From: Apostichopus japonicus
Taxonomy: Eukaryota; Echinodermata; Holothuroidea; Aspidochirotida; Stichopodidae
DNA length: 62,000 nucleotides
Assembly (NCBI RefSeq): GCF_037975245.1
Contig: NC_092569.1
Location: 15,497,501 to 15,559,500, forward strand
Reading direction: 5' to 3'
Shown here: in pieces, positions 20,501-48,967 of the stretch
How the letters are laid out: every line of letters starts with the position of its first letter
How positions within the stretch are numbered: position 1 is the stretch's first letter
Program-made: the position numbers and the translations under genes
Notes under the pieces: model-generated
What the model was told of the DNA's origin: nothing
What the model saw: the letters and a program-made list of their open reading frames with translations, nothing else
The model's database searches: none

Positions 20501-22374
20501 TCTGTTCTAAGTTTGTTTCTGCTCGGTTAACTATGTAGAATTCCACTTTTCCATATCACATCATTCTTAGACAAATGGCAGCAGTCTTGAAATTTTGCTA
20601 ATGGCTTATATTGTCAACCTTGTGAAACCAGAGCAGCGTGAGAAAGGCAGCTTTCACCAAATCTTGCAAATTTCGAGCAAGGATTCTTCGAGATTAATTC
20701 ACTTTTATGGTGCTTTGAGCTGATTGAATAATTAAATAATTTCCCATCCCTACATTATGTCGCGGTCTAAATAACAGTTAGTTGATTGGAAAATATAAAC
20801 TATCAATGGGCCTATCTATATTTTTTACTAACATATGTATATCTATTTGGAGTTGTTGTGATATTATAGTCACCGAGTGGTATATAGATATATGCTGTGT
20901 TTACATTTCCTAAGGGTATTGATTAATGACAATCCTATGTTACTTAATGGCCGGGTTTGAGTGTTTCATCACCCTTTGATCTATAAGATATATAATACAG
21001 AGTATACTGTAGTTTGCGTACGATATTTGGGTTTGTTAAAGTGTAAAGTTGACCTCTTTTAATCGTAGACTGATCCGAAACGTTAGTGCAGACTCAGGGC
21101 TAAGTCTAAGGTTAGGCTAACTGTTATCGCGTAATAAGTTAGGCAGACTATCCAACAAATCGATTCATCTGCTGTTAGCGATCAAATGGGGGTGTCGCAA
21201 TGTACGGGAGAATGTATACACCAGTCATCCAAATATAATATCATCCAATGTCGTTGAAAACACAACCGTTTGCTTTTTATTCAAATTTTGTAAAGACTTC
21301 AAATATTCCCTAACGCCATACCCATATCTTGGTTTAATTTGCGCAGTCGTTACACAGCACATTATTAATTGACTGACTGATTACGTTACAGTTCTTGTCA
21401 GAGCTGTAGTCTAGTTCTAGATATTTTTACCAGGAAAACAACGTCACAAAACTGACAAATGGATTAGTTATCTAAAGTTATACCACAAAACTGGCCATCA
21501 TACCGAGACGACGTTCCTGATATTGTAACATGTAGAGCATATATTGACTCGGGTTTCCAGTACGAGAACTAATACCTATGACTAAAGTTATGTTTTGACG
21601 TTTTGTTTCGTTTCGTCTATGTTGTTTAATTTGTTATTGGTTACAATTTTCGCATTATTAGCAACATTATTTCTATAAGGACAGCCTTTTTAAACATGCG
21701 CTTATCTACAGTGTGGTCTGTTAAGATAACATCATGACGAAGACCACTCGATTTGTAAATTATGATACACGGACATATTATAATCTGGTTAGAGGGGTAA
21801 ACGTTAAAAATTAAGTTGTTAATTTATTTGTGTTGTTTATGATATTCACTTTCTTGCGAAACAATATGTCTATAGTCCAAACTGTAGTGCAAAATAACCA
21901 GAAAGAGGGCTTAATTCAACACAATTCTATTTCCATTTAATTTAACGCACTTTACAGCATTTAAAATTATGCAAAATTGTCCATAAACATCCTTTCTATA
22001 CTGTTTACTATAGTTAAGACAATGCAAGAATCAAAGCAACCAGCCACTGCAGTCACTACTGAACCAACAGGCACGATTCTATGTATGTCCCGTAGCATAA
22101 CACACGCAGTACGTATATCATGTGATCATAGAAGAAATCACTTTAATTATGCTTAATGTGCACTTTGATTCAAATTACACCCTTTCTTTGACGTCGCACT
22201 TAGCATACCGCATTCCGAAGACGGACGTTGCTACATAAAAATATCAAAAAAAGAAAAAAAAACATCATGATATTTCAATGCTAAACTGCTCTTATCTCCA
22301 CGTCTGTTAGCATGTTTCAACTATACTCCCATATTTATCTTTCTTTCATTATTTTGTATCCCCTATCTTTTCAG
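17558..22374. other. Long non-coding stretch
   Basis: I see no supportable gene in almost 5 kb. A poly-G stretch is at 18732-18750. The segment 18386-18470 contains TGGGTTCGATTGTCGT, resembling an RNA polymerase III B-box, so a decayed tRNA-derived SINE is possible but no full A-box/B-box pair could be shown. The rest is AT-rich with short frames. Confidence 0.5.
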
Positions 22375-22633
22375 GTGTTTCAACGTCGTACCGATAACTC
22401 TATTAGTTTTTATCAAAACTGGACTGCGTACAAAGAAGCGTTTGGTGCCAGCGAGAACTTATGGTTAGGAATGAAAAGCTTCATTACTTGACGAACCAGA
22501 GAAACTACAAGCTTCGCTTTGACATCAATACTTCTTATAGATCGGCTGAATATGCTAAATATCCAGTTTCGAATAGAATCTGAAAGCAACAACTACAAAA
22601 TGAATCAACTTGGCAGTCTCAGTGGGAATACAG
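22375..22633 (+). pseudogene. Isolated fibrinogen-domain exon with two frameshifts
   Basis: After an acceptor-like CTATCTTTTCAG, the plus strand reads VFQRRTDNSISFYQNWTAYK, then EAFGASENLWLG. After a shift near 22470 it reads EKLHYLTNQRNYKLRFDINT, and after a second shift near 22562 QFRIESESNNYKMNQLGSLS. It ends at GTTTGT. This is clearly homologous to exon 5 of gene B (VFQRRVNGSVDFYRNW, DKLYYLTSQGNYTLRID). The length is 259 nt versus 280 in gene B. The two frame changes and the absence of any neighbouring EGF or C-terminal exon on this strand show it is a dead exon. Its orientation is opposite to genes A and B. Confidence 0.9.
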
Positions 22634-23146
22634 GTTTGTTGCATTTTCGATATTTGCGGCTTGCCATCGATAATAGTTACAATTAAAGTTACTAGTTTGC
22701 TCACAATAAACTTCTTGAAAAAATGGTCGTCACGGTTTCTTCACACCTTGATGTAAAATATTACCTATAGACTGGATCAGAAACCCAGACAAAGAAGGTT
22801 CGGTGTAGCACCCCCCCTTCCCCTCATTTCGCAACTATGCTCTATATAATAATTTTTGTATTAATCTTGTACAAAAATATAAGAAATAAATGTAAATTTG
22901 GATTGAAATACCATGTGCTGTTTATTTGTCCCTCTCTTAAATCATACTAATTAGTTGCAATTAGATATGTAGAAACCTTTTTAATTTCGCCAGTTCTGGT
23001 TTTATAATCTTGAAAGAACAAATAAGGTTTTGTTTCCAACGTGATTAAAGTCAGTGATCTCGAGATTTCTTTAAAAATCAATTGCAACTATCTCGTCCCA
23101 TCAGGGCCCGTTACTTTAAAGAGACCGTAAAGTGTGAGATATTTAT
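22634..23146. other. Non-coding stretch between the pseudoexon and duplication 2A
   Basis: No exon for the remaining fibrinogen domain was found downstream of the pseudoexon. It contains only AT-rich sequence and a short C-run near 22810. Confidence 0.5.
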
Positions 23147-23189
23147 ATAGCTCTTGTAACAATTTACCTCAATTTACTAAATTGGCTTT

Positions 23190-23275
23190 TGAAGACACAG
23201 AAAGACATTAGAAAACACTCGAAGACACTAAAAGACATTAGAAGACACGAAAAGACGTGTTTAGAAGGCACTCAT
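23190..23275. repeat. Short array of AGAAGACAC-like units, left side of duplication 2A
   Basis: A degenerate run of units such as GAAGACACAGAAAGACATTA and GAAGACACTAAAAGACATTA. In copy B the equivalent array is about 340 bp (47480-47820), so this side contracted in A or expanded in B. The units are the reverse complement of those at 25390-25905. Confidence 0.75.
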
Positions 23276-23983
23276 TCCTCTATTAAAATTAATCGCATAC
23301 AGTCTCCCCTCTACACTAGTTTGAATTCAACCAATCAGTCAATAGCTAATATGTTTATTTATGAGCCGTTGCTTAAAGTAGATTCATGTACAGCAATCCG
23401 AAAAATTTGGGTCGTTATCAAGGTGACATACTCCTATTAGAGTCTATATCAATCCGCCCGGATGTTCTCCTATCTCAGGAAAAAGTACCAAAATGTAGTA
23501 GGAAAACATCTTTTTCTGATACGTTATAAATCAGGATCTAGTTTCATGTGGCTTGCATGTTGAAGAGCAATAGAGCATGAATGTAAACACATGTGGTGCA
23601 AAAAATGGGTCAATTGAGGCAACTTTATACCCGTTTAGGCCTCCCATACAGGAGCAGCGTATGAGTATTGTTCAGGGACGTAGCTAAGGCCTGATGATTG
23701 GGGGGGGGTGTAGTGGCTGAAATTCCAACTGGATGGGTTTTGGAGCCAGAAAATTCCGACTGCTGCCTTGTACCCCCCCCCCCCCCACCACCGCACTAAT
23801 CGTCAACGATACGGTCAGTGTCAGTCAGACACCCCATCTTTCGCGACTGCACTTATGTTCCGATTTTTTTCGATACATTTGTACCTTATGGGGCAAAGTT
23901 TTTGCTTATGTTAATGGCACTTTTAAGCTTCCATAGATTAGCATTGGCGTTTTAATTGTATACTATAGAGACAATGTATATCC

Positions 23984-24418
23984 CAACGACGTAGCCAGGA
24001 GTTTGAAAGAGGGAACACATTTTGCGATTGTTATGGGGGAGGGGTCTAAGGGGAGGGGGTGTCCCCCTCCCCTTTGAGATATTTTTGAACAATTGAAGGT
24101 CCTTAGATGCGATCTGGTGCAATTTGTTGCCAGTTTCATCATTATCATATGATATCATATTATCAGCAGATTTTGTTTTCCTGTTTGAATTCTTTTACAT
24201 GTTCTATTACATAATATATCAGAAATACGTTTGACGAACTTAACTGATGGACAATATAAACTTTCATATTTTGTAAGACAGCCAGATGTGCAGTGGCCTA
24301 AAAACAAATATCGTTATCGCCGTGTATTAGCAGTATAATAACAACAGTTTTTAAACATATTTTTCGACACTGAAAGGGGGGAGCAGTCGCTCCCCTGCTC
24401 CCCCTGGCTACGTCCCTG
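23984..24418. mobile_element. Related hAT-like MITE nested within the 23673-24874 element
   Basis: The right end, CCTGGCTACGTCCCTG, and the left end, CAACGACGTAGCCAGG, are imperfect inverted repeats. TATATCC occurs on both sides (23977-23983 and 24419-24425) as a 7 bp duplication whose eighth base is ambiguous. Internal sequence matches parts of 9610-9720 and 12640-12690, showing a dispersed family. Confidence 0.7.
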
Positions 24419-24699
24419 TATATCCTGAACTTACTTGAAGCAAGCGAACAGGGTCGACCCACCCAATAGCAAAATTAATACATAAATTATCCGAATTGAA
24501 GCTGGCGAACGTTGTATTTTTTTTTAGAGTATTCAAAATCATACGAAGTTTTGTATGGTAGAGTATAAGGATCGCGAGATACAATTTCTCAATGTGACGA
24601 GGAAAACGTGGTAAATATGACTGATTAAAGGTCAATTTTGATCGAAAATTTTATATCACTCACAAATTACAAGAACATATCAAAATAAAAGTGCGACAG

Positions 24700-24795
24700 T
24701 CAGAAAAATTAGAGTGCGACAGTCGGAAATTCCGAATTGAAGCTGGCGACAGTCGGAAATTCCGACAGTCGGAAATTCCGACTGTCGCAATCAAA
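24700..24795. repeat. Short tandem and inverted GACAGTCGGAAATTCC repeats
   Basis: GCGACAGTCGGAAATTCCGA-type units occur about four times and are followed by the inverted form ATTCCGACTGTCGC, so the stretch can fold on itself. It lies subterminally in the 23673-24874 element. Confidence 0.8.
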
Positions 24796-25389
24796 TTTTC
24801 CAACTATCGTAATTTTTACCAAGATTGGGGGGGGTGAGACACCCCCCCACACCCCCCCTCTGGCGACGTCCCTGGTATTGTTTACTACTGAGTGAAGAGG
24901 TTTGTTACAAGACTAGTGACGAAAACTTCAGGCACGGATAGCAAAAAAACTGCTTGGTCATGATACGGAAAATTGATGGTGCCATGAAAGGCCAACTTGT
25001 CAGCTATCCAGCTAGTGAGAACTTCTATCTAAACTTAGAGACCACATTACTTTTGTGATTTAGTGTGTAAGTCAATGGGGCCTTTAATGGGCGTATGCTA
25101 CCTGTAGTTCATATTGGTGTACTGGGTTGCTTCCGACGCAGGCAAAATGAAAAATTTTTATCTCACTATTCAAAGACGTTTATAGAACTTAAATATTCAT
25201 ATTATGGGCGGGGTTTACTGCGACCCTAACGGAAAATATCTTCGAGAAATCAACGTTCAAAGTTTTTTACTTTTATTCCACCAATTGAAGTTAGATTTGA
25301 ATAGATAAGCTAGTTATGTCGTTATGGCATCATGGGGTCATTGAGGTTGAGAAAATCATAGAAAAGGACGCAAAGAGCTTCTTTTGTTT

Positions 25390-25905
25390 TCTGATGTCTT
25401 GTAGTGTCTTCAGAAGTCGTCTGGTCTTCTAGTGTATTCGTGTGTACTGGTGTTTTCTTTAGTTTATTTGTGTCTCCTGACGTCTTCTGAGATCCTCTCA
25501 GCAGCTTCCGGTGTCTACTTCAGTCTTATCATGTCCACTGCGGTCTCCTGTGGCTGTTATAGGGTCTTCTTGGGTCTTGTAAGGTATTATATCGTCTTGT
25601 CAGTGGTGTTAACTGTCTTCGAATATCTGTTGAAGACCTCTAAGAGTCCTCTAATGTCTTCTAGAGCCTTCTCATGTTTTCTGATGTCTATGAGGTCTTC
25701 CATTGTCTTCTTCATAGGTCTTGTAAGGTCAACTAACGTCTTCTAGTGTGTGCTGGACTCTTCTGACCTCTTTAAAGGTTTCTCGGTTCTGCTGGTGTCT
25801 TCTCTTGTTTTGTTCTGGTTTGTTCTAAGGTTCTTCGGAGACCTTCTGAGGGTCTTCTGGTGTCTTCTGAAGTATAAGTCTGAAGTCTACCATAATTTAT
25901 TATGC
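25390..25905. repeat. Long array of TGTCTTCTAG-like units, right side of duplication 2A
   Basis: About 500 bp of degenerate roughly 10 bp units (TGTCTTCTAGTGT, CTCCTGACGTCTTCTGAG, GGTCTTCTGGTGTCTTC). They are the reverse complement of the AGAAGACAC units on the left side of the same duplication. The 104-residue frame here is a repeat translation with no recognisable domain. Confidence 0.85.
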
Positions 25906-25964
25906 GCGTTTGTGTGTACATCGTTATTTTATTAAAATATTCAGTTTTTGTGATATTTTTCAAC

Positions 25965-26118
25965 TTCAGATTCGTGATTTTATGATTAAGATTTTATGAT
26001 GTTATGATTTTATGATTACATTTTATGATTTTTAAGATTAAGATTTTTGGAGTTTTGATTTTAAGATTTAGATTTTATGATAAGCATTTTATGAATTAGA
26101 TTTTAAGATTTCATGATG
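25965..26118. repeat. AT-rich tandem repeat, TTATGATTAAGATTT-like units
   Basis: Degenerate units of about 10-17 bp around TTTTATGATTAAGATT. The corresponding stretch is at 50585-50725 in copy B, with a different unit arrangement. Confidence 0.8.
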
Positions 26119-27279
26119 CAAACGAACTGTCATTGTTGTCCCATCTCTTGACAACTATAGCTTATTGTGCTTCTTGGTGACTGAATTCAGTAACAGTCTT
26201 AAATTAACCCATTTATCCGTGCTGTGATGGCACTGTACCGGTATTGCAACGTTTCTGCTGAGACGTCATCATAATGAACCTATGTTGCTCGATTACACAA
26301 TCACGAGATCGAAACTAACTCAAGCCAAATGAAAGGTCATCAGTAATATCCCCAAAAATTCGTCTCACTTTAATAACTAAGTAGTCTGTACACTCTTGCA
26401 ATTGCCATACTATTCAGTAATATAGTTCAAGAGACACCACAGAGGTCTGTATTGCCATGAGGTATTACTGTTACTGCCACCAATGGCATCTCGGTGGACA
26501 GTTATCCGCTGCCGATATCATCAGAGCCGACGAGAGCCAGGAAAATTGTGTCTTCATTTTCTTCCGTCTATGTTATGTGAATGAAAAATTAATAAAAATT
26601 AATATTTCATCCCATATTTCCCCGTGCCGCCTAACTGACCGCAGATCACCAAGGGTTGCATCTACCTGACCCCTAATCTTCTCGAAAAGCCAAGATATCG
26701 CTTCATCTTGTCGGACCTGGTGGTGTATATTTCGCGGCTAGGTAATACCTCTTTATTGCAGCTTTTATAAAATATTATCCATTTATCTGAACATTTTCCT
26801 GAAAATTATCAACCTATAAGTGTAGAGATCTTCATTTCTTCATTTTATCTTCATGGCTCTTATTAGCTGCCGTAATTTTATGTGTGCTCGTCGTGAGTCT
26901 AAATAGTTTTCTGTTATATGTAAATAACGGCGACGAGTACTATAGATTCATTCATTACCATTCAGAAAGGAAATATACAGAAGCCTAGAAAAACCAAACC
27001 AAGCTTACGACATATGTACACGGGAAAACGACGGTAAAGCTCTGAAAACTATCGTTTGGCACACTTCGTAGATCGTACCATTTTGACATGAAACACAAAA
27101 ATCTGAAAATAACTATTGACACACTTCCAACCATCCTGACAGAACTTCAAAAATCAATTATAATAAATCAGTACAAAACGGTGTTAACCCGTACACAAAA
27201 TTATGTGGAGGCGTGGTCTTTTTCAAGTAATGCAGTATTTTCAAGATGGTATTATAACTTTCAAAAATGGTAATTTTTG

Positions 27280-27670
27280 TATGTCATATCAAAATTGAAC
27301 GTCTCCCATATTACTCATCTAACTAGTGCGGGTGTTTCGAATCACAATCAACAAAATCTGCTCGCAAATCTCGGTGCTATCTTTGACAACAACTTAAACA
27401 TTACATCCCATATAAATAACTTATTCCGTGGAGTGTCCTGTGCTTTGAGAAAAAAAAAACGGTAAAATCTCCGAATCGGTTTACCACTCATCTGAAGACA
27501 TCTGAAAACTTTCAGCGAGTGCAAACCTCTGCAGCTAGTCTTATCTCCCTCTCACGGAAACAAGAGCATGCATCACACCAGTTCTTCTTTCAAACCAAAC
27601 TTAAATGTTACCTGTTTAAAATTGCTTTTTCAACTGTTATTACTCTTCTCTTTTTCTCTTACTTGTTAAG
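27280..27670 (+). pseudogene. Decayed LINE 3' coding end in duplication 2A
   Basis: The plus strand reads NLGAIFDNNLNITSHINNLF then RGVSCALRK, a pattern typical of the segment after the RT thumb in CR1/L2/RTE-like non-LTR elements. After an internal deletion and frame change it continues as QTSAASLISLSRKQEHASHQ and KLKCYLFKIAFS. Stops and frameshifts show it is inactive. The same remnant is at 51860-52262, so it predates duplication 2. Confidence 0.65.
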
Positions 27671-27699
27671 AGCATTTAAATGTTTTTAAACTGTATGTG

Positions 27700-27950
27700 C
27701 TACATAACAACTGTATTATTATTGTTGCAGCTGTTATTGTTATTGTTATAAGTATTATTGTTATTATTCTTACTATTATTCTTGTTATTATTATCGTTAT
27801 AATATTATTGTTATTGTTATTTTTTATTATATTGTTAATATTAATATTATATTATGGTTATTATATTTTTATTATTATTATACTTATTATTATTATTATT
27901 ATTAGTAGTAGTAGAAGTAGTAGTATTATCATCATTATTTTTGTCCAAAT
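27700..27950. repeat. TTA/TTG-rich imperfect trinucleotide repeat
   Basis: A run of ATT, GTT and TTA triplets ending in a few TAG units. In copy B the TAG part is expanded to about 90 bp (52480-52600), a clear microsatellite length difference between the duplicates. Confidence 0.9.
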
Positions 27951-28052
27951 GTCTTTTCTTAGATTTTTGACACTTTTTCAAGATGGTTAGATATAATGAA
28001 AATGCTATCACTGTCAGATTCATGACATTTTGACGAAATATACTAAAATGTA

Positions 28053-31870
<3,818 letters not shown>

Positions 31871-32630
31871 CAGGGGCGTCAATCATTGGGAGGGGGACAG
31901 GGAGCATGTCCCCACTTTCAGAATGGTGATGGGTGGGGGGCAGAATATCAATGTAACCCAAGGTTTAGTGACTGACTTGTGTAGGTGCTAGGCCTATCAG
32001 GCTCATAATGACTCGTGTATCGCATAACAGGAACTCAAACATTGTGCTATGAGATAAGTAGCTGATAATGTTTTAATCTCATCTGCTCAACCCCCCTCCT
32101 CTACCCACGTATGAGATATAGAAATTTTCAACTTGGTTGAAATAAGAATAAATGATTTTAATGATAGCGTAATTTAAATTGAGGAGCCGCGCCCATAAGC
32201 CGCTTAGGCTATATGCTAAGTCAGCAGATAATGGAAGCCTGCAGCATTCGCTAATTTTCTTTCCAGTATAATATTTTCATATTTTATGGTATGTTGTATT
32301 ATCACGTACAAGCAATACAACACTGCATGTCGATAATATTGTGCGTTCAGTTTGGTTAGCAATACCCAGATACCCAATAGTGCTTTTTAAATTGACTTAT
32401 GATACCATATGTATGCATCTTGTAGACATCTGTATATAACAAGATTCTGGATGTGTGTCCGCCTCTGGACCCCCCGCCGGGCTTCGCCCTAGGACCACAT
32501 TCAGTGTCCCGATAAAGGCCTTGCACTAAGGCGCTGAGCCACGCGCACACTCATTCAAATTGATCCTTGTTCAGTCATTTATGCCGCCCCCCCCCCCCTC
32601 CCACTCTTTTCAACTGGGATTGACGCCCTG
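31871..32630. mobile_element. 760 bp hAT-like element
   Basis: The ends CAGGGGCGTCAATC and GATTGACGCCCTG are inverted repeats. An exact 8 bp target duplication, GCTAAAAG, lies at 31863-31870 and 32631-32638. G-rich sequence follows the left end and C-rich sequence precedes the right end, as in other members of this window's element families. No transposase frame was found. It encloses a tRNA-like stretch at 32450-32560. Confidence 0.92.
32450..32560 (-). other. tRNA-like (possible SINE) stretch inside the 31871-32630 element
   Basis: On the minus strand it reads GCGCGTGGCTCAGCGCCTTA, similar to a polymerase III A-box region with TGGCTCAG, followed by a stem-prone GGGCGAAGCCC. A convincing B-box (GGTTCGANNCC) was not seen, so this is not called a tRNA gene. 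Confidence 0.3.
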
Positions 32631-33021
32631 GCTAAAAGGTCCAAAATTTTCACATCAAACCGTCACGATGTTGGTATGAAACGTCAAAAGTTTGCGATGA
32701 AATATCGAACACTTTTGATAAGATATCTCAAGATTGACAAAACGTCACTAAATATAGCCGTAAAAAGCGTAGAATTTTGGAAATAAAACGTCAGCAATCT
32801 GTCAACATTTTTTTTCAGATGAGAAAATACGTCAAAAGGTTAGTAATTTTTTTTTTTATACAAACAAGAAGATTTGCCCAACGACCGTCGATTATAGCCG
32901 TGAAATGTTAGCTATACTGTGATTAAGTTGAATCGTATTAAGGAAACAAAATCATTTTGATCATCCGTCCTTCTTTTCTTCATAGAATGATACATAACGG
33001 TATTGGTACGAATGTTATATA
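32631..33021. other. Region 3' of gene B
   Basis: It probably contains the 3' untranslated region of gene B, which is transcribed leftwards. I could not identify a convincing AATAAA signal on the minus strand here. A poly-T run lies at 32846-32856 (plus strand). Confidence 0.4.
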
Positions 33022-47359
<14,338 letters not shown>

Positions 47360-47479
47360 CCGTGCCACGAAAACTGAATCCATATTTCTTCATGCATACT
47401 TCCTATTAAAACGCGCGTAGCGCCATCCACAAGTTTGGCTCAATAGCTCTTGTAACAATTTACTTCAATTTACTAAAAG

Positions 47480-47820
47480 GCTTTTGAAGCCACAGAAAGA
47501 CATTACAAGATACTAGAAGACGTGTTTATAGGACACTGAATGCACCGAGAGGGACATAAGAAGACATAAACGACACGAGAAGACACGAGAAGACATTACC
47601 AGAAATTTGAAGACATTGAAAGACAAGATGACGTTAGAACGACACTAGAAGACACCGAAAACATTGAAATACACTGGAATACGTTAGGGGACATTGGCAG
47701 ACATTAAATAAAACCGACGGGGAACCGACGAAGACAGAAGAGAATGGAAAACACACGAAGACACTTAAAGGTGTTACGATGACATCAGATGACACCAAGG
47801 AGACACCACAATGTGTCAAA
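47480..47820. repeat. Array of AGAAGACAC-like units, left side of duplication 2B
   Basis: About 340 bp of degenerate units (ACTAGAAGACGTG, CGAGAAGACACGAGAAGACA, GAAGACACCGAAAACATT). They are the reverse complement of the units at 50073-50500, so the two arrays flank the core as inverted repeats. Confidence 0.85.
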
Positions 47821-48967
47821 AGGTACTTGTAGCAGCTTTGTTTCGTTTTGTCGCCGTTTTCCCACCCTTTTGACATGTTAATCGAGTCTTTTACATGTAG
47901 GCATATTCATCATAAAACAGTTTATTAAGCCATTAGCCAAGTTTGTTCCTGCTAATAGCATTAATTGGCGAGTAATCAAGGACTTTTGCAGATGTATGCG
48001 ATTAATTTTAAATGAGAAAAGTGTCTACCGACAAATTCCTCATTTAAAATTAATCGCATACAGTCTCCCCTCTACACTAGTTTGAATTCAACCAATCAGT
48101 CAATAGCTAATATGTTTATTTATGAGCCGTTGCTTAAAGTAGATTCATGTACAGCAATCCGAGAAATTTGGGTCGTTATCAAGGTGACATACTCCTATTA
48201 GAGTCTATATCAATCCGCCCGGATGTTCTCCTATCTCAGGAAAAAGTGCCAAAATGTAGTAGGAAAACATCTTTTTCTGATACGTTATAAATCAGGATCT
48301 AGTTTCTTGTGGCTTGCATGTTGATGAGCAATAGAGCATGAATGTAAACACATGTGGTGCAAAAATTGGGTCAAATGAGGCAACTTTAGGCCCGTTTTGG
48401 CCTCCCATGCAGGAGCAGCGTATGAGTATTGTTTACTACTGAGTGAAGAAGTTTGTTACAAGTGACGAAAACTTCAGGCTCGGATAGCAAAAAAACCCTG
48501 CTTGGTCATGATACGGAAAATTGATGTTGCCATGAAAGGCCAACTTGTCAGCTATCCAGCTAGTGAGAACTTCTATCTAGATTTAGAGACCACATCACTT
48601 TTGTGATTTAGTGTGTAAGTCAATGGGGCCTTTAATGGGCGTATGCTACCTGTAGTACATATTGGTGTACTGGGTTGCTTCCGACGCAGGCAAAATGAAA
48701 ATTATTTATCTCACTATTCAAAGACGTTCATAGAACTTAAATATTCATATTATGGGCAGGGTTTACTGCGACCCTAACGGAAAATATCTTCGAGAAAACA
48801 ACGTTCAAAGTTGTATTTTTTTTACTTTTATGCCACCAATTGAAGTTAGATTTGAATAGATAAGCTAGTTACGTATGTCGTTATGGCATCATGGGGTCAT
48901 TGAGGTTGAGAAAATCATAGAAAAGGACGCAAAGAGCTTCTTCTGCTTGCTGATGTCTTGTAGTGTC

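Larger units (their letters stand above)
23673..24874. mobile_element. 1.2 kb hAT-like element inserted in duplication 2A
   Basis: The ends CAGGGACGTAGC and GCGACGTCCCTG are inverted repeats. An exact 8 bp target duplication, GTATTGTT, lies at 23665-23672 and 24875-24882, while copy B has a single GTATTGTT at 48426-48433 as the empty site. It therefore arrived after duplication 2. It contains C- and G-runs, a nested related element (23984-24418) and GACAGTCGGAAATTCC repeats near its right end. No transposase frame is visible, so it is non-autonomous. Confidence 0.92.
23147..28052. repeat. Segmental duplication 2, copy A (direct copy of 47443-52731)
   Basis: Same-orientation match to 47443-52731, starting at ATAGCTCTTGTAACAATTT and ending at GACGAAATATACTAAAATGT. 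It contains a short AGAAGACA-type array on the left (23190-23275), a unique core, a long TGTCTTCT-type array on the right (25390-25905), an AT-rich repeat, a decayed LINE end and a TTA-rich microsatellite. Copy A carries a private 1.2 kb transposon (23673-24874). It has no convincing cellular gene; the 26457 frame shared with 51007 is interrupted differently in the two copies. Confidence 0.93.

Noticed and set aside
25432-25935. Hydrophobic 104-residue frame and its copy at 50120-50419, at first resembling a membrane protein
   Set aside because: Entirely composed of TGTCTTCT-type repeats; Leu/Val/Phe richness is a consequence of T-rich codons.
26457-26669. Frame RYYCYCHQWHLGGQLSAADI shared by both copies of duplication 2 (51007-51366)
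   Set aside because: Shared only because of the duplication; starts and stops differ, no domain is recognisable and no splice partners were found.
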